Position numbers and translations under genes: made by a program. From contig JAVVSB010000039.1 in NCBI GenBank assembly GCA_036654415.1, positions 1-15,656 on the forward strand: a stretch of 15,656 bases of DNA. The letters are read 5' to 3'. The first letter of the stretch is position 1. Every line of letters begins with the position of its first letter. The notes beneath the pieces were generated by a model. The model searched no databases. It saw nothing but the letters and a program-made list of their open reading frames with translations, and was not told where the DNA came from. The DNA comes from Mucinivorans sp036654415. Lineage in GTDB: Bacteria; Bacteroidota; Bacteroidia; Bacteroidales; Rikenellaceae. Positions 1 through 7,539 of the stretch are shown here, one piece after another.

Positions 1-73
1 CTTTTTTCACACTTATTATTTATGGGGGAAACAAAAGTTTTTATTAGAGTATTACATTTTACAAAAAAATCAC

Positions 74-81
74 TACCTTTG
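74..81 (+). promoter_or_regulatory. Bacteroidetes-type -7 promoter element for spt-lptB
   Basis: The octamer TACCTTTG matches the Bacteroidetes sigma-ABfr -7 consensus TAnnTTTG. It lies 29 bp before the ATG at 111, giving an inferred leader of about 20-25 nt. The -33 position 19 bp upstream reads TTA rather than TTG, so the upstream half is weak. The remaining bases 1-110 show no gene. Confidence 0.6.
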
Positions 82-110
82 TCAATTAAAATCAGACTAA
101 TCTACCGTAA

Positions 111-1301
111 ATGAGTTTATTAAAAGAAAAACTTTCTGCCTTTACAGTTCCTCAAGAACTTAAAGCAAAGGGTGTCTACCCATTTTTTCGTCCCATAGCA
201 AGCGACCAAGACACAGAGGTAATTATCCATGGCAAAAAGGTTCTAATGTTTGGTAGCAATAGCTATTTAGGACTAACAAACCACCCAAAAGTAAAAGAAG
301 CAGCCATAGCGGCCACCGTGAAATACGGTACTGGATGTGCGGGTTCTCCTTTCTTGAACGGAACACTAGACATTCACAACCAACTCGAGAAACGTTTGGC
401 CAGCTTAGTGGGTAAGCAGGAGGCTATCCTCTACTCTACTGGTTTTGGGGTTAACCTAGGAACCATTTCCTGCCTAACGGGACGAGAAGATTATATTATC
501 CAAGACGAACTTGACCACGCTTCAATTATCGAAGGTCGACGTTTAAGCTACTCCACAACACTGAAATTCAAACATAACAATATGGCCTCGTTGGAGAAAG
601 CACTCTCGTGCATTGAGACCGACAAGGTAAAATTGATTGTTGTGGATGGTGTTTTCTCGATGGAGGGTGATGTGGCTCCACTAAAAGAGATTGTTGCGTT
701 GGCAAAAAAATATGATGCCGATGTCTTTGTGGACGAGGCTCACAGCCTTGGGGTCTTTGGAGACCATGGCCGCGGAATATGTAATTCGTGTGGAGTGACC
801 GATGATGTGGCATTAATTATGGGGACATTCAGTAAATCGTTTGCTGCAATGGGGGGCTTTATCGCTGGAGATGCAGAGGTTATCAACTTTTTACGTCACA
901 ATTCGCGCCCATATATGTTCAGTGCCAGCCTAACCCCAGGAGCAACGGCTGCCGTGGGGGCAGCTCTGGATATTATGGAGAGCGAGCCAGAACGTATTGC
1001 TCGCCTATGGGATTTGACACACTATGCGCTCAATGGTTTTAAGGCTATGGGGTGCGAAGTGGGACACACCTGCACACCAATTATTCCGCTATTTATTCGC
1101 GACAACGAAAAGACTTTCCGTATAACCACAGAGCTGCTGGAGCAGGGAATTTTTGTGAATCCCGTTATTTCACCAGCTGTGGCTTCGGATAATACATTAA
1201 TTCGTTTCTCATTTATGGCAACCCACACCAAAGAGCAGATTGATTTTGCCTTCGACAAACTTGAAAAGGCATTCAAAAAACACGGTATTCTTAAATCTTA
1301 A
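111..1301 (+). CDS. spt: Serine palmitoyltransferase (PLP-dependent alpha-oxoamine synthase)
   Basis: The 396-residue protein belongs to the alpha-oxoamine synthase family of fold-type I PLP enzymes. It probably condenses L-serine with a fatty acyl-CoA to 3-ketosphinganine, the first step of sphingolipid synthesis in the cytosol. Visible motifs are the N-terminal GVYPFFRPI typical of the Bacteroidetes enzyme, FGSNSYLGL (47-55), FLNGTLDIH (81-89), DELDHASI, VDEAHSLG with PLP-contacting D208 and H211, and GTFSKS with K242 as the Schiff-base lysine. Length matches bacterial SPTs (about 395-400). The ATG at 111 follows a TACCTTTG promoter element. lptB follows after 10 bp, so the two are probably cotranscribed. 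Residue 80 is proline in GCAGSP where family members usually carry arginine. Alternatives are 8-amino-7-oxononanoate synthase or 2-amino-3-ketobutyrate CoA ligase, but the N-terminus and overall resemblance favour SPT, and no biotin or threonine-catabolism genes lie nearby. Confidence 0.88.
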   Translation: MSLLKEKLSAFTVPQELKAKGVYPFFRPIASDQDTEVIIHGKKVLMFGSNSYLGLTNHPKVKEAAIAATVKYGTGCAGSPFLNGTLDIHNQLEKRLASLVGKQEAILYSTGFGVNLGTISCLTGREDYIIQDELDHASIIEGRRLSYSTTLKFKHNNMASLEKALSCIETDKVKLIVVDGVFSMEGDVAPLKEIVALAKKYDADVFVDEAHSLGVFGDHGRGICNSCGVTDDVALIMGTFSKSFAAMGGFIAGDAEVINFLRHNSRPYMFSASLTPGATAAVGAALDIMESEPERIARLWDLTHYALNGFKAMGCEVGHTCTPIIPLFIRDNEKTFRITTELLEQGIFVNPVISPAVASDNTLIRFSFMATHTKEQIDFAFDKLEKAFKKHGILKS

Positions 1302-1311
1302 CCTACCTCTA

Positions 1312-2040
1312 ATGCGACTTTGGACTCAAGACCTTGTAAAAAAATATAAATCACGCACCGTTGTCAATGAAGTTTCTATTGACGTTAACCAGGGTGAGAT
1401 TGTAGGGCTTTTGGGGCCAAACGGAGCAGGCAAAACCACTACTTTTTATATGACAGTGGGGTTGATACGTCCAAACGCAGGACATATATTCTTGGATGAT
1501 AAAGATATAACAAACGACCCAGTTTATCGACGTGCCCAACTTGGGGTTGGTTATTTGGCTCAGGAAGCATCAGTATTTAGACGCTTATCGGTCGAGGACA
1601 ACATCCGCGCAGTGCTTCAGATGACATCCTATACCAAGGAGTATCAAAAAGAACGATTAGAGTACCTAATCAAAGAATTTTCATTGGAGAGGGTACGCAA
1701 AAGTATGGGACAACAACTCTCGGGGGGCGAACGTCGCCGAACTGAAATTGCACGAGCAGTCTCAATCAACCCTAAATTTATACTTCTGGACGAGCCATTT
1801 GCTGGGGTAGACCCCATTGCTGTGGCCGAGATACAATCTATTGTGAGTTCACTCAAAGAGCTCAATATTGGCGTCATAATCACAGACCACAATGTACACG
1901 AGACACTAAGCATCACCGACCGTACCTATATTTTGGTCGAAGGCAAGGTTATACGAACAGGTTCAGCCGAAGAATTGGCCTCGGACGAGTATGTACGTAG
2001 GGTTTATTTGGGGCCAAACTTTAAACTAAGACATAAATAG
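1312..2040 (+). CDS. lptB: LPS export ABC transporter ATP-binding protein LptB
   Basis: This 242-residue ATPase has the length and sequence of LptB, the motor of the LptB2FGC complex that extracts LPS from the inner membrane. Visible motifs are Walker A GPNGAGKTT (35-43), the ABC signature LSGGE (136-140) followed by RRRTEIARA, Walker B ILLDEP with D160 and E161, and the H-loop histidine H193 in ITDHNV. The RRRTEIARA and DEPFAGVDP context is characteristic of LptB rather than of amino-acid transporter ATPases. An in-frame ATG at 1240 would add 24 residues unlike LptB and overlap spt by 62 bp, so the ATG at 1312 is chosen, leaving a 10-bp gap to spt. No lptF/G/C/A genes are seen nearby. It ends only 10 bp from the end of the convergent coaD, with no obvious terminator between them. 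Confidence 0.93.
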   Translation: MRLWTQDLVKKYKSRTVVNEVSIDVNQGEIVGLLGPNGAGKTTTFYMTVGLIRPNAGHIFLDDKDITNDPVYRRAQLGVGYLAQEASVFRRLSVEDNIRAVLQMTSYTKEYQKERLEYLIKEFSLERVRKSMGQQLSGGERRRTEIARAVSINPKFILLDEPFAGVDPIAVAEIQSIVSSLKELNIGVIITDHNVHETLSITDRTYILVEGKVIRTGSAEELASDEYVRRVYLGPNFKLRHK

Positions 2041-2050
2041 GTCTTTTACA

Positions 2051-2515
2051 CTACTTAAAATCCTCAAGGTTAACTCCATCAGATAGGAATTGAGCCACAG
2101 GAGCTCCGTGATAATAAAGTTCGCGCACAATGGATGAACTAACGGCTGCGTATTCTGGCGATGAAATCAGGAGCACGCTCTCGATAGAGGGTTCCAATCG
2201 GCGATTGACATCGGCTATGGTACGTTCATACTCCAAATCAGCAGTATTACGTACTGAACGCAAAATAAATTTTATACCATTTTCACGACAGTAATCCACC
2301 GTTAACCCCTCAAAAGCCACAACACGCACCCGACTCTGAGCTTTAAAAATTTGCTCTATCAGGCGTACACGTGCATCAACTGTCAGAAAACCATTTTTTT
2401 GTTTATTGTAACCCACACCAACAATAACCTCATCAAAAAGGAGCGCACCGCGCCGTACAACATCATGATGACCAAGGGTAAAGGGGTCAAAAGAACCTGG
2501 AAAAATAGCTGTCAT
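2051..2515 (-). CDS. coaD: Phosphopantetheine adenylyltransferase (CoaD)
   Basis: The 154-residue protein is a complete CoaD, which transfers AMP from ATP to 4'-phosphopantetheine to form dephospho-CoA, the penultimate step of coenzyme A synthesis. It shows the nucleotidyltransferase motif PGSFDPFTLGHH, with S8 at the usual T/S position and T-x-G-H at 13-16. R86-S-V-R89 corresponds to the family's RGLR segment, LEYE follows at 94-97, and the ISSxxVRE-like SSSIVRE sits near 127-132. R86-S87 has serine where many homologues have glycine, which should not remove the conserved arginines. The gene is read opposite to lptB, with 10 bp between their ends. A TACCTTTG element on its own strand lies 29 bp upstream of the ATG, so it probably has its own promoter. 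Confidence 0.95.
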   Translation of the reverse strand: MTAIFPGSFDPFTLGHHDVVRRGALLFDEVIVGVGYNKQKNGFLTVDARVRLIEQIFKAQSRVRVVAFEGLTVDYCRENGIKFILRSVRNTADLEYERTIADVNRRLEPSIESVLLISSPEYAAVSSSIVRELYYHGAPVAQFLSDGVNLEDFK

Positions 2516-2544
2516 AGTATCAATAATTTACCATTATACTGCGA

Positions 2545-2552
2545 CAAAGGTA
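2545..2552 (-). promoter_or_regulatory. Bacteroidetes-type -7 promoter element for coaD
   Basis: The + strand CAAAGGTA reads TACCTTTG on the coaD strand and lies 29 bp upstream of the coaD ATG (2515), the same geometry as at spt. No convincing -33 TTG is present 19 bp upstream. Confidence 0.6.
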
Positions 2553-2600
2553 TAAAAATAAATAGTGAGACTGACCAGATAAACACGAAACAATGAAATA

Positions 2601-2632
2601 TTTGTTGAATCAAAAAAAATTCAGTAATATTG
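2601..2632 (+). promoter_or_regulatory. Probable promoter for the LPP20-like secreted protein
   Basis: TTTG at 2601-2604 and TAATATTG at 2625-2632 are 20 bp apart and resemble the Bacteroidetes -33/-7 pair, with one mismatch in the -7 box (A for the first T of TTTG). The inferred start of transcription is near 2639. This argues against translation from the in-frame ATG at 2630 and for the ATG at 2666. Confidence 0.45.
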
Positions 2633-2665
2633 TATCATAATTTTAACCACATAAAGAATAAGGAA

Positions 2666-3349
2666 ATGAAAAAACTATTTGCTATTGGTTTATGCCTACT
2701 TGTATCTGGCGCGCTGAACCCATCCTTTGCTCAGGATTCTAAAAAAGAGTTAAAAGCACAAAACAGGATTATATCGGCCAAGGATAAAATTCTACAAGAC
2801 AGGTATAAACAACGCGAGTTAAAGGATGCTCGTAAAGAAGCTAAACAACTTACAAAAGATGGTTTTATGGCCAGTGCAGGGGCTCTATCTATCGAAAAGC
2901 AGTTGGACAAATCCTACAAAGCCCAAATAGAGGTAGACAAAAACGGTAGCCCACTCTACATTGTAGCCAGCCAAACAGCCGTTGGCGGAAGCTTTAGTGC
3001 TGCTAAAATGCAGGCTACCAACTTGGCCAAACTTGATATTGCGGGTCAAATTGAGGCCGATATTGCCCAAATTATCGACTCTCAAGTGAGTTCAGAAGAG
3101 TTGGGAGCTGATGAAGCATCAACACTAATAAGCACAGTTAGCGCAGCAAAAACAACCATTCAACAAAACATGGGTCGTACCATCCCATTTGTTGAAATCT
3201 ACAAAAAGCTGAAAAATGGGAATACAGAACTACGTGTCACTATTGGCTACAACATTGAAGAAGCATTCAATGTTGTTAAAAAAGCTGTCAAAGAGAAGCT
3301 TGCTGCCCGTGGAGATGCTTTGGCTGACGAGGTTGACAAATTATTCTAA
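2666..3349 (+). CDS. Secreted LPP20-like protein of unknown function
   Basis: The 227-residue protein begins with a clear signal peptide (MKKLFAIG..., cleavage likely after SFA at residue 22). It continues with a very charged Lys/Glu-rich helical segment (about 24-65), then a mixed region whose pattern around AAKMQATNLAKLDIAGQIE (112-130) resembles LPP20/FlgT-N (SHS2-like) domains. There is no lipobox cysteine and no other transmembrane segment, so a periplasmic location is inferred. An in-frame ATG at 2630 adds 12 residues ahead of the signal peptide and sits inside the likely promoter, whereas the ATG at 2666 is preceded by AAGGAA, a usable ribosome-binding site. The gene stands alone, convergent with the DUF5723-like operon, and a strong stem-loop follows 8 bp after the stop. 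The family link is by pattern only and the function is unknown. Confidence 0.75.
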   Translation: MKKLFAIGLCLLVSGALNPSFAQDSKKELKAQNRIISAKDKILQDRYKQRELKDARKEAKQLTKDGFMASAGALSIEKQLDKSYKAQIEVDKNGSPLYIVASQTAVGGSFSAAKMQATNLAKLDIAGQIEADIAQIIDSQVSSEELGADEASTLISTVSAAKTTIQQNMGRTIPFVEIYKKLKNGNTELRVTIGYNIEEAFNVVKKAVKEKLAARGDALADEVDKLF

Positions 3350-3357
3350 ATCTCAAT

Positions 3358-3403
3358 CAAACAAAACGAGCGACACTTTTGCAAGTGTCGCTCGTTTTGT
3401 TTG
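3358..3403. terminator. Bidirectional intrinsic terminator, perfect 21-bp stem
   Basis: Bases 3358-3378 are exactly complementary to 3383-3403, with a 4-nt loop (TTGC). The core GAGCGACACTT is GC-containing and the outer arm is A-rich on one side and T-rich (CGTTTTGTTTG) on the other, so it can act in both directions. It lies between the stops of two convergent genes (3349 and 3414). Confidence 0.85.
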
Positions 3404-3413
3404 TAGTCAAATC

Positions 3414-4856
3414 TTATTTAGGTAACCACTGTGTCCATGTACTAGCATTTTTACGGACCTCACGGTTACGAGCCAAAGGGACATTAAGCCCAACGCTTAT
3501 GAGCATATTAGTGTTGTGCAGTGGAACCATCTGAGGCGCAAGACGCATGGTGACAAAGTCTGCTCCAACAAAGAAGTTGATAAAACGGGGGCAAAAATTT
3601 ATCACCCCACCCCAAGAGAAGGATGTATTACTGGACATCCCAGCCGAAAGAGCCATCTCGAACCACTTAGCAGGACGATAATTGGCTGAAAGAAGCCCTT
3701 GGAACACAGTGTGATGTTCAGCAAAGCGAGCCGTAGCCAAGAGGCCAAAAGAGAACTTCTCAGGAACTAAGTTATACTCTACACCCAGGTTAATAGTTGT
3801 GCGTAACATACGTGTGTTACTTATGGCACCATCTGTGGGCTTGAACTTAATAAGATTAGATAAATCATCTTTAAGACTGGTTAACTGCTTATCAAGCGGA
3901 AGACCTGTTCCATCGGGACCTACGGCAATATTAGAAAAACCATCGAAGAGAAATTGTTGGTCGTGGTTCGAAGCACGATAGGATTTACCCCAACTTATAA
4001 AGCCAAGGTCTATAACGGCAAGCGAAATAGTAAAACGTTCTGAAGGCTTGAAAGTAGCACCCAAATCTATGGCAGCTCCGTAACCAAGCCCTTCTCCAAA
4101 TGGCTTTTTCATCAAATCCACTGACGATACATCACCCTTATCATTCGTCTTAAAAACAGCCCCAGGGGCCGAAACATCCAACTGTCCCTGCATATCAATG
4201 AGCCATTTGTCACCCGTAAGTGTGGCGTCAAGTCTATTGATATTAGCCTGAACATTAGCCATACCCAAAACAAATTTCACCTTGACCCCAACGGTCCACT
4301 TGTCACCTATTTTACGCGAATGACCAAAGGCAATGTCAATATAGTTGTTGGTGGAGGCCATAATATTCTCCATTTTATAGGTGTTACCCTGCGCACTAGA
4401 CATCCCTGACTTTAAGAAGTCAAACATTTCGTAGGGAATATTGGCATTGGTGAAAGATTTAAAATTGACATCCACCGTATTGTATCCACCCCAAGCCCAA
4501 AAACCACCTGCAAGAATAGAGGTCTGAATATCGGCAGCAATCCTATTTTTGGAGTCCAAGGCTGACAAAAAATCTGCCCCACTAACCGAACTACTTAAAA
4601 AGGTGGTGAGACCAGTATTGGTTGGAAAAAGAAAGTTTGCCAGACCAACATTTGAATTTAACCCTATATTAAAGCTACCGATAATGGGAATACCAACATA
4701 GCCATACTCGCCCTGAATAGCTGGATTGAAGTGGTGATTGGTCAACATTCCATCCAAGAAATAACTCGAACGTAACGCACTTTGCGACCAACATAGGTTT
4801 GTACTACCCACCACAACCAAAAGAGCAGAGATATAAATTTTGTATATTTTTTTCAT
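3414..4856 (-). CDS. DUF5723-like outer-membrane beta-barrel protein
   Basis: The 480-residue protein has an N-terminal signal peptide (MKKIYKIYISALLVVVG..., cleavage probably after LCWS at residue 24). The following segment, SYFLDGMLTNHHFNPAIQGE, is typical of the Bacteroidetes DUF5723 family, which is predicted to form outer-membrane beta barrels. The body alternates hydrophobic and polar residues with many aromatic and glycine positions (for example IGDKWTVGVKVKFVLG and GLGYGAAIDLGATFKPS), as expected for transmembrane beta strands. It lies 6 bp downstream of a lipoprotein gene on the same strand, so the two are probably one operon and the products may act together at the outer membrane. 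AGG immediately upstream of the ATG could serve as a weak ribosome-binding site. The role is unknown. The family assignment is from recalled resemblance and is moderately secure; secretion is firm. Confidence 0.75.
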   Translation of the reverse strand: MKKIYKIYISALLVVVGSTNLCWSQSALRSSYFLDGMLTNHHFNPAIQGEYGYVGIPIIGSFNIGLNSNVGLANFLFPTNTGLTTFLSSSVSGADFLSALDSKNRIAADIQTSILAGGFWAWGGYNTVDVNFKSFTNANIPYEMFDFLKSGMSSAQGNTYKMENIMASTNNYIDIAFGHSRKIGDKWTVGVKVKFVLGMANVQANINRLDATLTGDKWLIDMQGQLDVSAPGAVFKTNDKGDVSSVDLMKKPFGEGLGYGAAIDLGATFKPSERFTISLAVIDLGFISWGKSYRASNHDQQFLFDGFSNIAVGPDGTGLPLDKQLTSLKDDLSNLIKFKPTDGAISNTRMLRTTINLGVEYNLVPEKFSFGLLATARFAEHHTVFQGLLSANYRPAKWFEMALSAGMSSNTSFSWGGVINFCPRFINFFVGADFVTMRLAPQMVPLHNTNMLISVGLNVPLARNREVRKNASTWTQWLPK

Positions 4857-4862
4857 CCTAAC

Positions 4863-6563
4863 TTATTTTTTGTTTAAATCAATATTTAATCCACCAGGGA
4901 TACGAGCTTTGAGCTCCAAACGCAAATCTTGACTCTCCTCAAGATAGGCCCCTACTGTGGCCCCATTGGCGGTCATATTCATGGCCAACTTATCAAGTTT
5001 TTTGAGCTCTCCCTTGACATTCTCTTTCAGCACAACCTTTACCGTAGAAGAGGCACTACTCAAAATTTTGCCCTCCACACTAATAATAATGCCACTTAAG
5101 GTTTTGCCTGCTGCATCCATAGGAATGGCACTAAGCGAGATATCCATAGGTATGGTATTCACAGCCGAGACCATAAGGTCAAGTTCCGAAAGGTAATTAA
5201 TAAAATCCTTAAGCGACTTTTGTACATCTCCAAAGGTATCGTTGTAGGCAATACACATATCCTTACCAAATTGCAAGGGAGCTTTAATGGTATAGTCTAA
5301 ATCTATTTTATAATTACGTATCATATCCACCTGGGTTTGGTCACGGGTGTCGGTCGAGGCTACAACATCCATACTCATAGAGTGTGGAACCTGACGAAAA
5401 AGCCATGGAAGACGGCTATTTTCGTAAAAGGTATAGTTTTGGGGCATCGCCTCTTGATTGTTGGAAATCCATATACGCGAGGTCGTGGAAGGGCTAATAT
5501 AAACGTTTTGTTCTACAACACCCTGCGTAATCACGGCGCCAGTGGCATCTTTTGGTACGATGTTCATCTGGGCATCAACACCAACGTTGATTGGATTATT
5601 GGCCACAATGTCGAGCGAGACTGTATGCAAATCGAGCACCACACCTTTGTCGGTCAAGAAGTCAGGCAAATCATTAAAGGCTATCTCGAAAGGGTCAACC
5701 TGAATCTTCTGATTAAAAGTTCCTGTAATGGACCCAAAAGTCATAGAACTAAGCAAGGCCTTAGTCGTGAGCGAAAGTTGCCTCACCTGCGTGGGGTCTA
5801 CGGTTACATTCCGCAAAGCCAATGTGCCGCCAAGGGTCACTTTATCACTAATCTTTAACATTCCACCGCTTAAAGCCCCAGGTTCTAACTCCACACCACT
5901 AACCATTAAAGTTAGAGTAAAGCCAGATGGGTTAAAACTTTTATTGAGAGTGAGTTTGTTATTGGCATCCACCCCCTGTCCAGCTGTAAAGACAATATAG
6001 CTTGGAAACTGAATTGAAAAATTCTCGAACCAAGCCTCATTAATTGAGGCAGGTAAACCTGCGATGGCTATCGAAATGGAGAGTGGCACTGGGCTCATGA
6101 GTTCGGCCGAAGAGATAGAGATAACCTCGGCGGGGATACTCTGCGAGATATCCATTTGTGCACCATCGGGTGGTAGGACAGCCTTAAAGTCGCCAGTGAT
6201 GGTGATGGGCGGAAACGCCATAACCCCTTTGGGTAAATTATCCATGGTAAACTCTATCTTCTGCGGTTCAAAAACAGGGGATACAGCAGGTATCTCAACC
6301 ACTGGAATGGGTGGCACATCGGCCACCATTTTATCGGATTTACGGAAAAGATATTTCCCGTTCTCCAGCAGTAGCACATCACTGGTCTTAATAAAACGGC
6401 CCAAGGTAATAGGTTCTAAGGTTCCAACTGGAACCTGCATTTGACTACCACCCACCGAAATGTTCATATCTATATCCTTTTTTAGATTGTAATTATTGTC
6501 CTGACAAGAACCACAAACGATGGATATAAATAGCAGTGCTGATAATAGATTTACTGTTTTCAT
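4863..6563 (-). CDS. Large outer-envelope lipoprotein, function unknown
   Basis: The 566-residue protein starts with a type II signal peptide ending in the lipobox IVCGSC, so C20 would be lipidated. The residues after it (Q21-D-N-N) have the glutamine/acidic character seen in Bacteroidetes lipoprotein surface-export signals, so exposure on the cell surface is possible but inferred. The mature part is rich in Val, Ile, Ser, Thr and Pro and looks all-beta. Segments such as FNDLPDFLTDKGVVLDLHTV suggest tandem Ig-like or bactofilin-unrelated beta domains, but I recognise no named family. It is the first gene of a two-gene operon with the DUF5723-like barrel, 6 bp apart, under a good Bacteroidetes promoter. 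A partner role for the barrel, or an adhesin or scaffold function, is only a guess from location. Confidence 0.8.
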   Translation of the reverse strand: MKTVNLLSALLFISIVCGSCQDNNYNLKKDIDMNISVGGSQMQVPVGTLEPITLGRFIKTSDVLLLENGKYLFRKSDKMVADVPPIPVVEIPAVSPVFEPQKIEFTMDNLPKGVMAFPPITITGDFKAVLPPDGAQMDISQSIPAEVISISSAELMSPVPLSISIAIAGLPASINEAWFENFSIQFPSYIVFTAGQGVDANNKLTLNKSFNPSGFTLTLMVSGVELEPGALSGGMLKISDKVTLGGTLALRNVTVDPTQVRQLSLTTKALLSSMTFGSITGTFNQKIQVDPFEIAFNDLPDFLTDKGVVLDLHTVSLDIVANNPINVGVDAQMNIVPKDATGAVITQGVVEQNVYISPSTTSRIWISNNQEAMPQNYTFYENSRLPWLFRQVPHSMSMDVVASTDTRDQTQVDMIRNYKIDLDYTIKAPLQFGKDMCIAYNDTFGDVQKSLKDFINYLSELDLMVSAVNTIPMDISLSAIPMDAAGKTLSGIIISVEGKILSSASSTVKVVLKENVKGELKKLDKLAMNMTANGATVGAYLEESQDLRLELKARIPGGLNIDLNKK

Positions 6564-6588
6564 TGCTTAATTGAGTTTATATGTATGA

Positions 6589-6619
6589 CAAAGGTAGATA
6601 AAAATATTCGGCAACCAAA
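6589..6619 (-). promoter_or_regulatory. Full -33/-7 promoter for the lipoprotein/DUF5723 operon
   Basis: On the - strand TTTG (6619-6616) is followed after exactly 19 bp by TACCTTTG (6596-6589), close to the ideal Bacteroidetes promoter. Transcription would begin near 6582, about 20 nt before the lipoprotein ATG at 6563. Confidence 0.75.
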
Positions 6620-6675
6620 TCTACTCAAAAAATAATCTTCCACACTAAGATGCACTGATATCATCCATTTTTTAT

Positions 6676-6683
6676 TACCTTTG
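6676..6683 (+). promoter_or_regulatory. -7 promoter element for the DUF3108-like gene
   Basis: TACCTTTG lies 19 bp before the ATG at 6703. No clear -33 TTG is visible. It is divergent from the lipoprotein promoter, with about 56 bp between the two -33 and -7 elements. Confidence 0.55.
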
Positions 6684-6702
6684 CCTCTGCTTAAAACAAG
6701 AC

Positions 6703-7539
6703 ATGATGAGACGACTTTTTACATATATCTTAATTGCGTATTGCATTCCAACCATTGCACAAGACGACTGCGGACGCACAATTGCCAAAGCAGATTTGGC
6801 TTTTGCAGCTGGCGAGAGTCTGACCTATTCAGTAACTTACAGCGCAGCAATCTTCAAAACTGATGTGGCCGACATTACCTTTACTACCACGGCTGAGACC
6901 AAAGACGGGTTGCCAGTATTCCATATCAATGCCGTAGGGCAAACACGTCCTTTTTACAATATGTTCTTTGAGATGGAGGATATTTACGACACATGGCTCG
7001 ACCAATCCACTCTACGCCCAATCAAGGCCGTCTCGCGGTTAAAAGAGGGTGGATACCTATATAATACATCATTCGATTATATGTGGGACAACATGCAGGT
7101 GCACACCTTGGGGCACAATATAAAGAGGGCAGCAACCTATACCAAGACTATGAAACTCGGAGAGTGTAGTTTCGATGCCCTGGCTCTGTTTTTTAATATG
7201 CGATGCCGTGATTTTAATTTAGGACAAAAAAACGACCACCTGGTGCAACTTGTCCTCGAGGATACCATACGCACAATATCCTATCGTTTGGTGGGTAAAG
7301 AGAAACGCAAATTGCTAAACATGGGGCAGGTAAATACACTCAAGTTTATCTGTCAATTTGCCACCTCAAACGATGATACATTTAAGAATGGGGCGGAATT
7401 TTACCTTTGGGTTTCGGACGATAAAAATCATATTCCAATCTACGTTGAAGCTCCCATACGCGTGGGTCGTATTACGGCCTCAATCGCTTCGTGGAGTGGG
7501 CTTGAACACCCTTTTTCATCAATTATTATCGCGCAGTAA
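6703..7539 (+). CDS. Exported DUF3108-like protein
   Basis: The 278-residue protein has a signal peptide (MMRRLFTYILIAYCIPTIA, cleavage before Q20). The mature part opens with the DUF3108 pattern: AGESLTYSVTYSAAIFKTDVAD, then DGLPVFHINAVGQTRPFYNMFF and DIYDTWLD, and later FDALALFFNMR and FYLWVSDDKNHIPIYVE. The last segment recalls the end of this family, where a strand ending in IPVyve is usual. DUF3108 proteins are periplasmic beta-rich proteins of unknown function, often found near envelope genes. Two ATGs in tandem (6703 and 6706) are possible starts and differ by one residue. The coding sequence overlaps the end of waaA on the other strand by 14 bp. No obvious terminator is seen, so each transcript may read into its neighbour's 3' end. 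Confidence 0.8.
   Translation: MMRRLFTYILIAYCIPTIAQDDCGRTIAKADLAFAAGESLTYSVTYSAAIFKTDVADITFTTTAETKDGLPVFHINAVGQTRPFYNMFFEMEDIYDTWLDQSTLRPIKAVSRLKEGGYLYNTSFDYMWDNMQVHTLGHNIKRAATYTKTMKLGECSFDALALFFNMRCRDFNLGQKNDHLVQLVLEDTIRTISYRLVGKEKRKLLNMGQVNTLKFICQFATSNDDTFKNGAEFYLWVSDDKNHIPIYVEAPIRVGRITASIASWSGLEHPFSSIIIAQ

Noticed and set aside
1240..1311. Upstream in-frame ATG extending LptB by 24 residues
   Set aside because: The extension overlaps the end of spt, does not resemble LptB, and the ATG at 1312 gives the usual LptB length.
5337..5858. 173-codon + strand open frame inside the lipoprotein gene
   Set aside because: It lies wholly antisense to a well-supported lipoprotein CDS, has no signal, promoter or family resemblance, and looks like a codon-usage shadow.
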